Source of the DNA: Sphingomonas sp. PP-CE-1G-424
GTDB lineage: Bacteria > Pseudomonadota > Alphaproteobacteria > Sphingomonadales > Sphingomonadaceae
Length of the DNA stretch: 64,000 nt
Direction: 5' to 3'
Assembly: GCF_004341085.1 (NCBI RefSeq)
Contig: NZ_SLXW01000002.1
Span: forward strand, 868,001 to 932,000
Below the pieces are notes generated by a model that ran no database searches, had not been told where the DNA came from, and was given only the letters and a program-made list of their open reading frames with translations. This document shows, piece by piece, positions 37,808 to 46,554 of the stretch. The translations under genes and the position numbers were made by a program. Position 1 is the first letter of the stretch. Each line of letters opens with the position of its first letter.

Positions 37808-37862
37808 CGGCAACGCTCCAGCGATCGTCCGAAAGCGATGTGCCATCGGATCAGGCGGATAA

Positions 37863-37887
37863 ACCCGAGCCTAACCGATTGGTTCCT
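37863..37887 (-). promoter_or_regulatory. EcfG-type (general stress sigma) promoter
   Basis: On the minus strand GGAAC (37887-37883), 16 bases, then GGTT (37866-37863). The alphaproteobacterial EcfG consensus is GGAAC, 16-17 bases, CGTT, so this differs in one base. It points at the CsbD / PAS-LuxR / CsbD / membrane-protein group, whose content fits the general stress response. Confidence 0.6.
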
Positions 37888-37925
37888 GGTACTTTTCTCA
37901 CAAATACTAAGCGGGATGTACCACG

Positions 37926-38108
37926 TCAGGAGAGCGAACGCGCTTCATACAGCGTCGCAAATTTCTGATGGAGGTTGCGTGTTGGCGAGTCCAGCGCGAC
38001 CGAGGCGCGGGCACGATGCCATGCCGCGCGCGTGCGAAAATACGCCGCGTCGTCTTCGATAAAGTCGTCAGGCGCGGCCGTTGCGCCGCCGTCGTGCAGA
38101 TCCGTCAT
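37926..38108 (-). CDS. Small hypothetical protein
   Basis: A 60-residue protein starting MTDLHDGGATAAPDDFIEDD and followed by a helical stretch rich in Arg, Ala and His (YFRTRAAWHRARASVALDSP). It resembles short helical proteins seen widely in sphingomonads (from memory, not searched). An alternative start lies three codons upstream at 38117. Function unknown. Confidence 0.5.
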   Translation of the reverse strand: MTDLHDGGATAAPDDFIEDDAAYFRTRAAWHRARASVALDSPTRNLHQKFATLYEARSLS

Positions 38109-38237
38109 GGCTACCACCCGTGGTTTAGACGGGCGTGCCTACGGCTGTTTCCGACGCTGCGAGCGATCGGAAACTACTAATGTCACGGGTATAAATGTCG
38201 GCGCGGACGCGCCGACGCGGCGGCGATCCTCGCAGGA

Positions 38238-39305
38238 TCAGCGTGCCAGCGGAGCGTGGTCGATACGCGGCAGGACGTGGCGCGCGAACAGGTCGGCCTC
38301 CGCGGCATGCGGGTAGCCGGACAGGATGAAGGCCTCGATCCCCATGTCCTGGTACATGCGCAGCTTGGCAAGCACCTGATCGGGATCGCCGACGATCGCT
38401 GCGCCGCAGCCCGAGCGTGCGCGACCGACGCCGGTCCACAGATTCTCCTCGGCATAGCCGTCGTCGGCGGCGGTTTCGCGGAGCGCGGCCTGCGCGGCGA
38501 CACCGGCCGAGTTGGAGTCGAGCGACTTCGCGCGAATTTCGGCGCCCTGTTGCGCGTCGAGTTTCGACAGCAGGCGGTCGGCATAGGTGCGCGCCTCGGC
38601 CTCGGTATCGCGGACGATGACGTGTGCGCGGTAGCCGAAGCGGAGCGTGCGGCCGTGTGCGGCCGCGCGCGCGGTCATGTCGGCGATGATCGCTGCGATC
38701 GTCTCCTTCTTGTCGGGCCACATCAGGAAGACGTCGCAGCCCTTGGCCGCCGCCTCGCGCGCGTCGGGCGACAGGCCGCCGAAATAGAGCAGGGGCGCCT
38801 TGCCCGAGACCGTGCGGATGCGTGGCGGATCGACCTTCAGCTGCCAGAATTCGCCCTGGTGATCGAGCGCCTCGCCGTTGAGCAGCGTCTTGAGGATGTG
38901 CATCGCCTCGACCGTGCGGGCGTAGCGCGGCGCCGAGGCGAGCGTTTCGCCGGGCAGGTCGGAGGAGATGATGTTGATCGTCAGGCGGCCGCCGGTCATC
39001 TGGTCGAGCGTCGCGATCTGGCGCGCGAGCTGGGGCGGCCAGGATTCACCGACGCGTACCGCCATCAGCAGCTTGATCCGCTTGGTCAACGCGGCGATCC
39101 CCGCGGCGAACGCGGTCGTGTCGATCCCGAGCGCATAACCCGACGGCAGCAGGATATTGTCGAACCCGCCGGTTTCGGCCTGCATCACGATATCGCGGCA
39201 ATGCTCCCAGCTGGACGCCAACGCGGGGTCGGGCTGGCCAAGGAATTCGTAATCGTCATCGCAGAGCGCCGAGAACCATGAAACCTCGCAAGGGCCGGTC
39301 GTCAT
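38238..39305 (-). CDS. LLM-class flavin-dependent oxidoreductase (alkanesulfonate monooxygenase-like)
   Basis: A 355-residue luciferase-like monooxygenase of the SsuD type: ETGGFDNILLPSGYALGID, LLMAVRVGESWPPQLARQIA, TGGRLTINIISSDLPGE and YFGGLSPDAREAAA match that group. SsuD uses reduced flavin to release sulfite from alkanesulfonates. No flavin reductase or sulfonate transporter lies near, so the substrate is open. It overlaps the aldo/keto reductase by four bases (ATGA at 39302-39305). Confidence 0.85.
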   Translation of the reverse strand: MTTGPCEVSWFSALCDDDYEFLGQPDPALASSWEHCRDIVMQAETGGFDNILLPSGYALGIDTTAFAAGIAALTKRIKLLMAVRVGESWPPQLARQIATLDQMTGGRLTINIISSDLPGETLASAPRYARTVEAMHILKTLLNGEALDHQGEFWQLKVDPPRIRTVSGKAPLLYFGGLSPDAREAAAKGCDVFLMWPDKKETIAAIIADMTARAAAHGRTLRFGYRAHVIVRDTEAEARTYADRLLSKLDAQQGAEIRAKSLDSNSAGVAAQAALRETAADDGYAEENLWTGVGRARSGCGAAIVGDPDQVLAKLRMYQDMGIEAFILSGYPHAAEADLFARHVLPRIDHAPLAR

Positions 39306-40222
39306 GGCAGTGGCTCTCCGCGCGCGGCGGTCAGAACCGCGTACCAGTCGTCGCGCGACCAGACGACCTTGAAGACGTCGCGCAGTTCGGCGATCCGGCC
39401 GGCGTTCTGCGTGCCGACGATCGGGATCACGCGCGCTGGATGTGCCATGATCCAGCTGTAGGTGACAACCGATCGACTGACGCCGAACTTCGCCGCGACC
39501 GCGTCAAGCGCATCCGCGACCGCGGTTTCGTGCGGGGTCGTCGGCTTGGCGATCCTGCCGCCGCCGAGCGGCGACCAGGCAAGAACGGCGATGTCGTTCA
39601 CGATCGCCTGATCGAACAGTCCGTTGGTCATCGGATCGAGGAACAGCGGAGAAAATTCGGGTTGCTGCGTCGCGATCGGCACGTTCGTCAGGAACGATGC
39701 GAGCGTCGCGGTCTGCGCCGACGTGTAGTTCGACACGCCGATGCTGCGCACCTTGCCCGACGTCACCATGTCCTCGAGCGTGCGCGCCACTTCGTGCGGA
39801 TGCGTCAGGATATCGGGGCGGTGGATCTGGTAGAGATCGACCTGCTCGACCTGCATCCGCTTGAGCGACGCATCGAGCGCGGACATCAGATAGTCGCGGC
39901 TGGAGTCATAGGGCACGGGTGGGGTGATGCCGCCCTTGGTCGTGAGCACCATGCGATCGCGCAAACCCGGCGATGCGGCAAAGATGCGGCCGAGCAGCGC
40001 CTCGGCATCGCCGAACCCGCCGCTGCCGTCGAACCCGTAGATATCGGCGGTGTCGAACAGCGTCACGCCGGCCTCGAACGCCGCGTCGATCAGCGCACGG
40101 CCTTCGCTCTCGGTGTTGCCGGCGAACCGCCACATGCCCCAGGCGACCGGTGAGACGAGGATTCCGCTCTTGCCGAGGGGACGCGAATCAGGTGTAACAT
40201 GAAGGTCAGACATCGTTGTCAT
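39302..40222 (-). CDS. Aldo/keto reductase
   Basis: A 306-residue NADPH-type oxidoreductase with the catalytic Asp and Tyr in LFDTADIYG, Lys in LTTKGG and His in YQIHRPD, plus WSPLGGGRI and late IVGTQN. Relatives include L-fucose or galactose dehydrogenases. No ribosome site is visible before either possible start (40222 or 40213). Its start lies 13 bases from the divergent Gfo/Idh gene. It could oxidise an aldose for the cluster to the right. Confidence 0.88.
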   Translation of the reverse strand: MTTMSDLHVTPDSRPLGKSGILVSPVAWGMWRFAGNTESEGRALIDAAFEAGVTLFDTADIYGFDGSGGFGDAEALLGRIFAASPGLRDRMVLTTKGGITPPVPYDSSRDYLMSALDASLKRMQVEQVDLYQIHRPDILTHPHEVARTLEDMVTSGKVRSIGVSNYTSAQTATLASFLTNVPIATQQPEFSPLFLDPMTNGLFDQAIVNDIAVLAWSPLGGGRIAKPTTPHETAVADALDAVAAKFGVSRSVVTYSWIMAHPARVIPIVGTQNAGRIAELRDVFKVVWSRDDWYAVLTAARGEPLP

Positions 40223-40235
40223 GATAGGGGGGCGA

Positions 40236-41327
40236 ATGCCGGTTGAGCAAGTCCGTTACGGGTTGGTAGGCACGGGGATGATGGGCGTGGAGCATCTCGC
40301 CAACCTCGCGGTCACGCCCGGCGCGGTCGTGACCGCGATCGCCGATCCGACCGAGGCGTCGCTTGGCTGGGCCCGCGAAGCACTGGGCGCGCGGGCGGAT
40401 GGCGTGACTGCTTTTGCCGACTCCAGCGCGCTGGCTAAAAGCGGTCTGGTCGATGCGGTGATTGTCGCAAGCCCCAACAACACGCACCGCGACGTGCTGA
40501 CGCCGCTGTTCGGCGAGGGCATCGCGATCCTCTGCGAAAAGCCGCTCGCGACGACGATCGACGATGCGCGCTGGATCGTCGAACAGGCAGAGGCGAGCGA
40601 AGCGCCGTTCTGGACCGCGATGGAATATCGCTACATGCCGCCCGCCGCCGCGTTCATCGACGAGATCCACGGTGGCGCGATCGGTGCGCTGAAGATGCTG
40701 TCGATCCGCGAGCACCGCTTTCCCTTCCTGGCCAAGGTCGGCGACTGGAACCGGTTCGCGCGCAACACCGGCGGCACGATGGTCGAGAAATGCTGCCATT
40801 TCTTCGATCTGATGCGGTTGATCACGCGGTCGGAAGCGGTGCGCGTCTATTGCTCGGGGGCGATGGACGTGAACCATCTCGACGAGCGCTATGACGGCGC
40901 GCGGCCCGACATCATCGACAACAGCTACACGACGATCGATTTCGCCAATGGCGTGCGTGCGATGCTCGACCTGTCGATGTTCGCCGACGGCGCGGAGAAC
41001 CAGGAGGAGATCGCCGCGGTCGGCGATGCAGCGCGGCTGGAAGTGCTGATCCCCGAGGGGGCGTTGATCCATTCGCCGCGCGTCGGCTTTCGCAATCCCA
41101 AGCGGGCGACGCGCCGCGTCGTCGCGGTCGATCCGGTCGCACTCGATGCGGGCAGCCATCACGGGTCGACCTTCTACGAACACCAGAAATTCATTGCGGC
41201 GGTGCGCGGCGAGGGGGCCGTCGAAGTGACGGCGCGCGACGGGCTGATGGCGGTCGCGATCGGCACCGCGGCCGAGATCAGCGCGCGCGAACACCGCGTC
41301 GTGGAAATGCGCGAACTGGACTTCTGA
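40236..41327 (+). CDS. Gfo/Idh/MocA-family oxidoreductase
   Basis: A 363-residue NAD(P)-dependent sugar or inositol dehydrogenase-like protein: YGLVGTGMMGVEHLANL (Rossmann, from residue 8), VIVASPNNTHRD, CEKPLATT (the EKP motif) and GGTMVEKCCHFFDLMR. The ATG at 40236 has AGGGGGG upstream; an in-frame ATG at 40221 is less good. Substrate not readable from sequence; context favours a sugar or cyclitol. Confidence 0.88.
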   Translation: MPVEQVRYGLVGTGMMGVEHLANLAVTPGAVVTAIADPTEASLGWAREALGARADGVTAFADSSALAKSGLVDAVIVASPNNTHRDVLTPLFGEGIAILCEKPLATTIDDARWIVEQAEASEAPFWTAMEYRYMPPAAAFIDEIHGGAIGALKMLSIREHRFPFLAKVGDWNRFARNTGGTMVEKCCHFFDLMRLITRSEAVRVYCSGAMDVNHLDERYDGARPDIIDNSYTTIDFANGVRAMLDLSMFADGAENQEEIAAVGDAARLEVLIPEGALIHSPRVGFRNPKRATRRVVAVDPVALDAGSHHGSTFYEHQKFIAAVRGEGAVEVTARDGLMAVAIGTAAEISAREHRVVEMRELDF

Positions 41328-41427
41328 CGGCGGGTTCGACGCCCGGTTTGACGTCGGGTTCGACGATAGCAGGCCTTGCCCGGACCAAAGACGAACCGCC
41401 GACGACAAGGCGGCGTTAGAAATATAA

Positions 41428-41444
41428 CCTACCGGTCAGGTAGG
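41428..41444. promoter_or_regulatory. Palindrome upstream of the TonB receptor
   Basis: CCTACC-GGTCA-GGTAGG, 17-33 bases before the receptor start. Such ACCTACCGGT-type palindromes are typical of TetR-family operators. No TetR gene lies near, so the protein that binds it is unknown. Confidence 0.5.
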
Positions 41445-41460
41445 AAAAGGGAGAGCCGAT

Positions 41461-43875
41461 TTGAACACGGGATTGTTGACGGGCGTCGCCCTGGCCGCGC
41501 TGGCGATTGCCGCCCCCGCATTTGCGCAACAGGCGCCGGCGGCACCGCCGACCGATGCGGCCCCGCCTGCGCCGGCTGTAGCTTCCGAGGCGCTGGCTAC
41601 GGGCGCGCAGAACCAGCCCGGCGACATCGTCGTCACCGCGCAGAAGCGATCCGAGCGTCTCCAGGACGTGCCGGTCGCGGTGTCGGTGATCTCGGGCGAT
41701 GCGATCAGCGCCAAGGGCGGCACCAACCTCGAAAGCGCGCAATACCTCGTGCCGACGCTGAACTTCCGGAAGTCGGGCACCGCGATCAACCAGTCGCTGT
41801 TCCTGCGCGGGGTCGGCACCTCGACCTTCTCGATCGCCGGCGAGCCGTCGATCTCCACGGTGGTCGACGGCGTGGTCTACAGCCGTGCCGGGGAAGCGTT
41901 CAGCGACCTGATCGACGTCGACCGGATCGAGGTGCTGCGCGGACCGCAGGGCACGTTGTTCGGCAAGAACACCAGCGCGGGCGTCATCAACATCGTCACC
42001 AAGCGGCCCGGCAACGACTTCGGCGGTTATGTCGAGGGCGGGTATTACAGCAACGGCAGCGAGTATCGTGTGCGCGGCGCGGTCGATCTGCCGATCTCGG
42101 GGATCATCAAGAGCCGGATCACGGGCTTTTACGGGCATTACGACGGCAACATCCGCAACCTCGCGCAGGGCAATGATCGCGTCAACGGCTACAAGCATTA
42201 CGGCGTGCGCGGGATCGTCGTCGCCGATCCGACGCCCAACCTGACGATCACGCTGATCGCCGACTATCGCCGAAGCAAGGACAATTGCTGCGCCGAGGTG
42301 ATCGGTACCGTGCCTAACACCCTGTCCGCCACCGTCCTGCCGACGCCGCGAGGCGACAAGTCGCGGGTGATCAACCAGGATCTGGTCACGCGCTCGAACG
42401 AGAAGAGTTGGGGGGCTTCGGGTCAGGTCGACTGGACGCTCGGCAACCAGACGCTGACCTATATCGGCTCGTACCGCGAGTACGACAACGAGGAGATCCG
42501 CGATGGCGACTGGCTGCCGCGGGCCTATGTCGGGCTGAACCAGCTGCATGATTTCGGGCCGCAGGTGAGCAATACGCTGACGCAGGAACTGCGGCTGACG
42601 TCGCCGTCGAACCAGTTCTTCAGCTATGTGCTGGGCGCCTATTATTCGCGCGCCGAGACCGACCGCACGTTCACCCGCAACGATATCGCCTGCACCGGGG
42701 CGACCTCGACGACCGTACTGATCCCGTGCGGAACGACCGGCACGGTCACGACGCGGCCGACCGGGACTGCGGAGTTCGGTTCGGTCTTCAAGAACTTCGC
42801 GCTGTTCGGGCAAGGGACGCTGCGGCTCACCGATCGCCTGCGCCTGATCGGCGGGATCCGCTACACCACCGACCAGCTCGACGTGTCGCATATCCGGCGC
42901 ACGACGCTGACCGGCCCCGGCATCAACCCCAATTTCGACCAGGGCGTGAACGACGCGTATGTCCGGCTGGTCGGGCAGGGCATCCGCCCCGACCTTGCCG
43001 CGACGCAGGCCGTCGCGTCCTCGAACGGCGTGCCGTTCACCGCCAAGACCACCAACGACAATTGGTCGGGCAAGGGCGGCGTGCAGTTCGACATCGTCCG
43101 GCAGTCGACCGCCTACGCCACCTATTCACGCGGCTATAAGGGGCCGGCGTTCAACATCTTCTACAACCTGACCGCGACCGGCACCAACGTGATCGCGCCG
43201 GAGACCGCCGACAGCTACGAACTCGGCCTGAAGAACACGCTGTTCGGCGGCAAGCTGGTCGTCAACCTCGCGGCGTTCTACGCGAAATATCATAATTTCC
43301 AGGCGAACAACCCCGATATCGTCGCAGGCGTGCTGGTGACCCGGTTCACCAATGCGGGCGAGATCTCGACGCGCGGCGGCGAACTGGATCTGGTGTTCCA
43401 GCCGGTCCGCGACCTCAGCTTTTCGGGTGGGCTCGCGTATACCGACGCGCATATCGACCAGTTCAAGGTGCCGACCAACGGCGTGACGACGGGCGTGGTG
43501 CCGTCTGGCACACCGCTCGGCTATGCGCCGAAATGGAAGGGGTCGCTGGGCGCGGACTATCGCTATCGCACCGGCGGGCGGATCGACTTCGCGCTGGGTG
43601 CCCAGAGCAGCTACCAGTCGAAGCAGATCTCGCAGCTCGACGCGAGCGCCGCGGTCCGCGAGGCGACGACGATCAAGGGGTATGGCCTGCTCGACCTGTC
43701 GGCGGGGATCGTCGAGCGCGACGACCGGTTCCGCCTGACCTTCGCGGTCAAGAACGTGTTCGACACGAGCTTCGCCTCGGCGATCACGAGCGGCGGGCCG
43801 GGCGGTGCCTATCGCTACATCATCCCGCGCGAGGCGGATCGCTATTACGGGGTGACCGGCCGGATCAACTTCTGA
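41461..43875 (+). CDS. TonB-dependent outer-membrane receptor
   Basis: An 804-residue outer-membrane importer. Signal peptide about 1-22 (ending PAFAQQ), then GDIVVTAQKRSERLQDVPVA (TonB-box and plug start), the plug signature VDRIEVLRGPQGTLFGKNTS, and a beta-barrel ending in YYGVTGRINF with terminal Phe. The start is TTG with GGGAGAG upstream. It is of the IroN/sphingomonad receptor type; context suggests a sugar, oligosaccharide or aromatic ligand rather than iron. Confidence 0.92.
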   Translation: MNTGLLTGVALAALAIAAPAFAQQAPAAPPTDAAPPAPAVASEALATGAQNQPGDIVVTAQKRSERLQDVPVAVSVISGDAISAKGGTNLESAQYLVPTLNFRKSGTAINQSLFLRGVGTSTFSIAGEPSISTVVDGVVYSRAGEAFSDLIDVDRIEVLRGPQGTLFGKNTSAGVINIVTKRPGNDFGGYVEGGYYSNGSEYRVRGAVDLPISGIIKSRITGFYGHYDGNIRNLAQGNDRVNGYKHYGVRGIVVADPTPNLTITLIADYRRSKDNCCAEVIGTVPNTLSATVLPTPRGDKSRVINQDLVTRSNEKSWGASGQVDWTLGNQTLTYIGSYREYDNEEIRDGDWLPRAYVGLNQLHDFGPQVSNTLTQELRLTSPSNQFFSYVLGAYYSRAETDRTFTRNDIACTGATSTTVLIPCGTTGTVTTRPTGTAEFGSVFKNFALFGQGTLRLTDRLRLIGGIRYTTDQLDVSHIRRTTLTGPGINPNFDQGVNDAYVRLVGQGIRPDLAATQAVASSNGVPFTAKTTNDNWSGKGGVQFDIVRQSTAYATYSRGYKGPAFNIFYNLTATGTNVIAPETADSYELGLKNTLFGGKLVVNLAAFYAKYHNFQANNPDIVAGVLVTRFTNAGEISTRGGELDLVFQPVRDLSFSGGLAYTDAHIDQFKVPTNGVTTGVVPSGTPLGYAPKWKGSLGADYRYRTGGRIDFALGAQSSYQSKQISQLDASAAVREATTIKGYGLLDLSAGIVERDDRFRLTFAVKNVFDTSFASAITSGGPGGAYRYIIPREADRYYGVTGRINF

Positions 43876-43890
43876 CCTTGAGGTCGGACG

Positions 43891-45123
43891 TCAGTGCGCC
43901 ATCACTACGACGTCCGACCCATCGTCCGGCACCGCGACGATGGTCGGGATGATGAGCTGCACCAGCCCCAGCGCGAGCAAATAGGACACCGAGCAGACGC
44001 CGAGCAGCGGGCCATAGCCATAGCCCGCTGCGAGCGACACCGCGGCCAGCTGGATCAGCACGATTGACCACATGTTGCCGCAGAACGCCGCGATCCCGAT
44101 CGTCGAACCGACCGCGCGCGCGGGAACGATATCGGTCGCGAGCGCGAAGACGTTGGTCGAAAACCCCTGATGCGCGAACAGCCCGAGGCCGAGCAGCAGC
44201 GCCGCCGACCAGGCATCGTCGACCACCAGCACCAACGTCACCGGCAGGACGAGCAGCGCGTAGAGCAGCATCGTGCCCTTGCGCGCGCGATCGACGCTCC
44301 AGCCGCGCGCCATCAGCCTGGTCGGCAGCCAGCCGCCGGTCAACGCGCCCGCCGCCGCCATCGCATAGGCGAGCGCGACGGGGAGCCCGACGGTGCCCTG
44401 CGGCAGCCCGAACATCCGATGGAACAGGTCGGGCAGCCACGCGAGCATGAAGAACCAGACCTGGTCGGACAGCACTTTGGCGATCGCGATCGCGGCGGTT
44501 TCGCGGCGCTTGAACAGATCGGACCAGCGGATCGGCGCGGGCCGCACGCTGCTTTCTGCGACCGCGGGAATCCGCACAGAGAACCAGACCACGACCCAGA
44601 CCAGCCCGAGTGCACCGGCCGCGAGGAACGCTGCGCGCCAGCCATAGGCGACGGCGAGCGCTGGGACGATCAGCGGGGTGATGACCGCGCCGATATTGGG
44701 GGCGGTGTTGCCGATGCCGAGCGCGATCGAGCGTTCGCGTTGCGTGAAATAGGTCGCGGCCGACTTGACCGCGGCGGGCGTGCCGATCGACTCTGCGCCG
44801 CCGAGCACGACGCGCGCGGCGATGAAGCCGCCAACGCTGCTGACCACCGCGTGTGCCATCCCCGCAAGGCTCCACACCGCGACCCCGAGCGCGAACCCGA
44901 GCTTCAGCCCGACGCGATCGATGAACCAGCCGGTGCCGAGGAACGCGACCGCAGCCGCGACCTGGAACGCCGACAGCATGTTGGCGTAATCCTGGTCCGA
45001 CCAGTGGAATTCGGCCTCCAGCGTCGGCTTCAACAGCGAGAGGATCTGGCGGTCGACATAGTTCAGCATGATCGCCACGAAGACGAGCGCGACGATGATC
45101 CAGCGCCGACGATCGGTGGACAT
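43891..45123 (-). CDS. MFS transporter, hexuronate/anion symporter type
   Basis: A 410-residue carrier of the anion:cation symporter branch: MLNYVDRQILSLLKPTLEAE near residue 18, RVVLGGAESIGTPAAVKSAA near residue 104, and GNTAPNIGAVITPLIV. These match ExuT-like transporters for hexuronates and aldonates. The ATG at 45123 has AGGAGAG upstream. Convergent with the TonB receptor; downstream of the LacI regulator on the same strand. Confidence 0.87.
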   Translation of the reverse strand: MSTDRRRWIIVALVFVAIMLNYVDRQILSLLKPTLEAEFHWSDQDYANMLSAFQVAAAVAFLGTGWFIDRVGLKLGFALGVAVWSLAGMAHAVVSSVGGFIAARVVLGGAESIGTPAAVKSAATYFTQRERSIALGIGNTAPNIGAVITPLIVPALAVAYGWRAAFLAAGALGLVWVVVWFSVRIPAVAESSVRPAPIRWSDLFKRRETAAIAIAKVLSDQVWFFMLAWLPDLFHRMFGLPQGTVGLPVALAYAMAAAGALTGGWLPTRLMARGWSVDRARKGTMLLYALLVLPVTLVLVVDDAWSAALLLGLGLFAHQGFSTNVFALATDIVPARAVGSTIGIAAFCGNMWSIVLIQLAAVSLAAGYGYGPLLGVCSVSYLLALGLVQLIIPTIVAVPDDGSDVVVMAH

Positions 45124-45161
45124 AGGCTCTCCTGATTTCGACAGTCCGATAGCGATGGCAT

Positions 45162-45179
45162 AGCGCGTTCGATCGCGCT
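45162..45179. promoter_or_regulatory. Operator-like palindrome before the hexuronate-type carrier
   Basis: AGCGCG-TTCGAT-CGCGCT, an 18-base palindrome 39 bases before the MFS start. Symmetry and place suit a LacI-family site, and a LacI gene lies directly upstream, but the base pattern alone is weak evidence in G+C-rich DNA. Confidence 0.3.
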
Positions 45180-45266
45180 CGACCCTTGTCGCATGCGCCC
45201 TCATGCCGCCCCCGGCGTCAGTCCGCAACGTCGCCCGGCATGCGAAGCGCCCCCGCGGCTGATCGG

Positions 45267-46256
45267 TCAGGTCGAGGCGCGGACTATCAGCGCGTGCGCG
45301 ACCTCGCGGAGTTCGTCGGGGGCGGCACGGCTCAGCAGCAGATCCGCTGCCTGCCAGGCGAGGTCGCGGACCGGTTGGCGGACCGTCGTTAGCGGAGGCC
45401 AGACATAGCTCGCCAGGGCATCGTCGCCGAACCCGGCGATCGCGATGTCGGTGGGAATGCGCAGGCCACGGCGGTGCGCGACCATCAGCGCACCCGCCGC
45501 CATCTCGTCCGAGCCCGCGAAGATCGCGGTCGGCGGGGAGGGGAGCGCGAGCAATGCTTCCGCGGCCTCCGCACCGCTGGCGAAGTCGTAGCGCCCCTCG
45601 ACGATCAGTTCGGTCTCGCGCGCGATGCCGGCCGCCAGTAGCGCGGCTTCGTAGCCGGCACGCCGTTGCGCACTCGTCGCATAGTCGCGTGGGCCGGCGA
45701 TGTGCGCGATCCGGCGGTGGCCACGCTCGAGCAAATGCGCGGTCAGTTCGTGCGCGGCGGTGACGTTGTCGATGAACGTCGCCGGCGCGAGGCCGGCTCG
45801 CGTTCCGGGCGACACGCGGACGAAGGGTATCGCGCGCGCCGCGAGCAGCGCCAGTACTTCGTCGTTGTCCGACAGCGGCGGCGTCAGGATGATCCCGTCG
45901 GGGCCGCTGGTCGCGATCAGCGCGTCGAGATCGGCGAGCAGACGCGGCGAGCCCCGGTCGTAGGGCTGGGTGAGGACGCGGACGCCATCGACTTCGCACC
46001 GGTCGCGGATGCCCTGCTGCATCGCATAGACATAGGCAGGGCTGGGGTTGTCGCAGACCAGAGCGACCTGGAAGGACCGATGCCCGGCGAGCGTCCGCGC
46101 AGCGAAACTGGGGCGGAAGTTCAGGTCGGCCACCGCGCGCTCGACCCTCTCGCGCGTTTCGCCGCCGACATAGCGCTCCTTGTTGAGGACGCGGCTGACG
46201 GTCTTGATCGACGTTCCGCTGGCGGTCGCGACGTCGCGTATCGTGACCCGTTTCAC
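45267..46256 (-). CDS. LacI-family transcriptional regulator
   Basis: A 329-residue repressor: N-terminal helix-turn-helix VTIRDVATASGTSIKTVSRV, the hinge helix RPSFAARTLAG, then a periplasmic-binding-protein-like sugar domain (FAGSDEMAAGAL, PLTTVRQP). No ATG fits the domain; GTG at 46256 is chosen over a TTG at 46313. It likely controls the surrounding sugar-acid genes, responding to a sugar or sugar acid. Confidence 0.9.
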   Translation of the reverse strand: MKRVTIRDVATASGTSIKTVSRVLNKERYVGGETRERVERAVADLNFRPSFAARTLAGHRSFQVALVCDNPSPAYVYAMQQGIRDRCEVDGVRVLTQPYDRGSPRLLADLDALIATSGPDGIILTPPLSDNDEVLALLAARAIPFVRVSPGTRAGLAPATFIDNVTAAHELTAHLLERGHRRIAHIAGPRDYATSAQRRAGYEAALLAAGIARETELIVEGRYDFASGAEAAEALLALPSPPTAIFAGSDEMAAGALMVAHRRGLRIPTDIAIAGFGDDALASYVWPPLTTVRQPVRDLAWQAADLLLSRAAPDELREVAHALIVRAST

Positions 46257-46418
46257 CGTCGATGCTGTCCGTGCGTCATGGCATTGTTTCGCATCGACGA
46301 CTGCGTTGGGCAATCGGTTAGATTGGGCGGGGCGTTGGGTGTGGGGGCCAGAAGCCTCGGGTCGCGGGAATTGTAGCGTTACGACATCCCGCGGACCTAT
46401 CCCCGGGCGGTACAGGCT

Positions 46419-46525
46419 CCCCTCCCTGGAAGGGAGGGGCTGGGGGTGGGTAGGCCCGCTTGTGCTGCCGACGTTCGATAATGCGTAAGCCGACCCACCC
46501 CCGACCCCTCCCTTTCAGGGAGGGG
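46419..46525. repeat. Inverted repeat between the dehydratase and LacI genes
   Basis: Arms 46419-46451 (CCCCTCCCTGGAAGGGAGGG then CTGGGGGTGGG) and 46493-46525 are near-perfect reverse complements around 41 bases. Each arm also folds on itself. Confidence 0.8.
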
Positions 46526-46554
46526 GGAAGAGGCGTGGGCGCGACGTACCGCGA

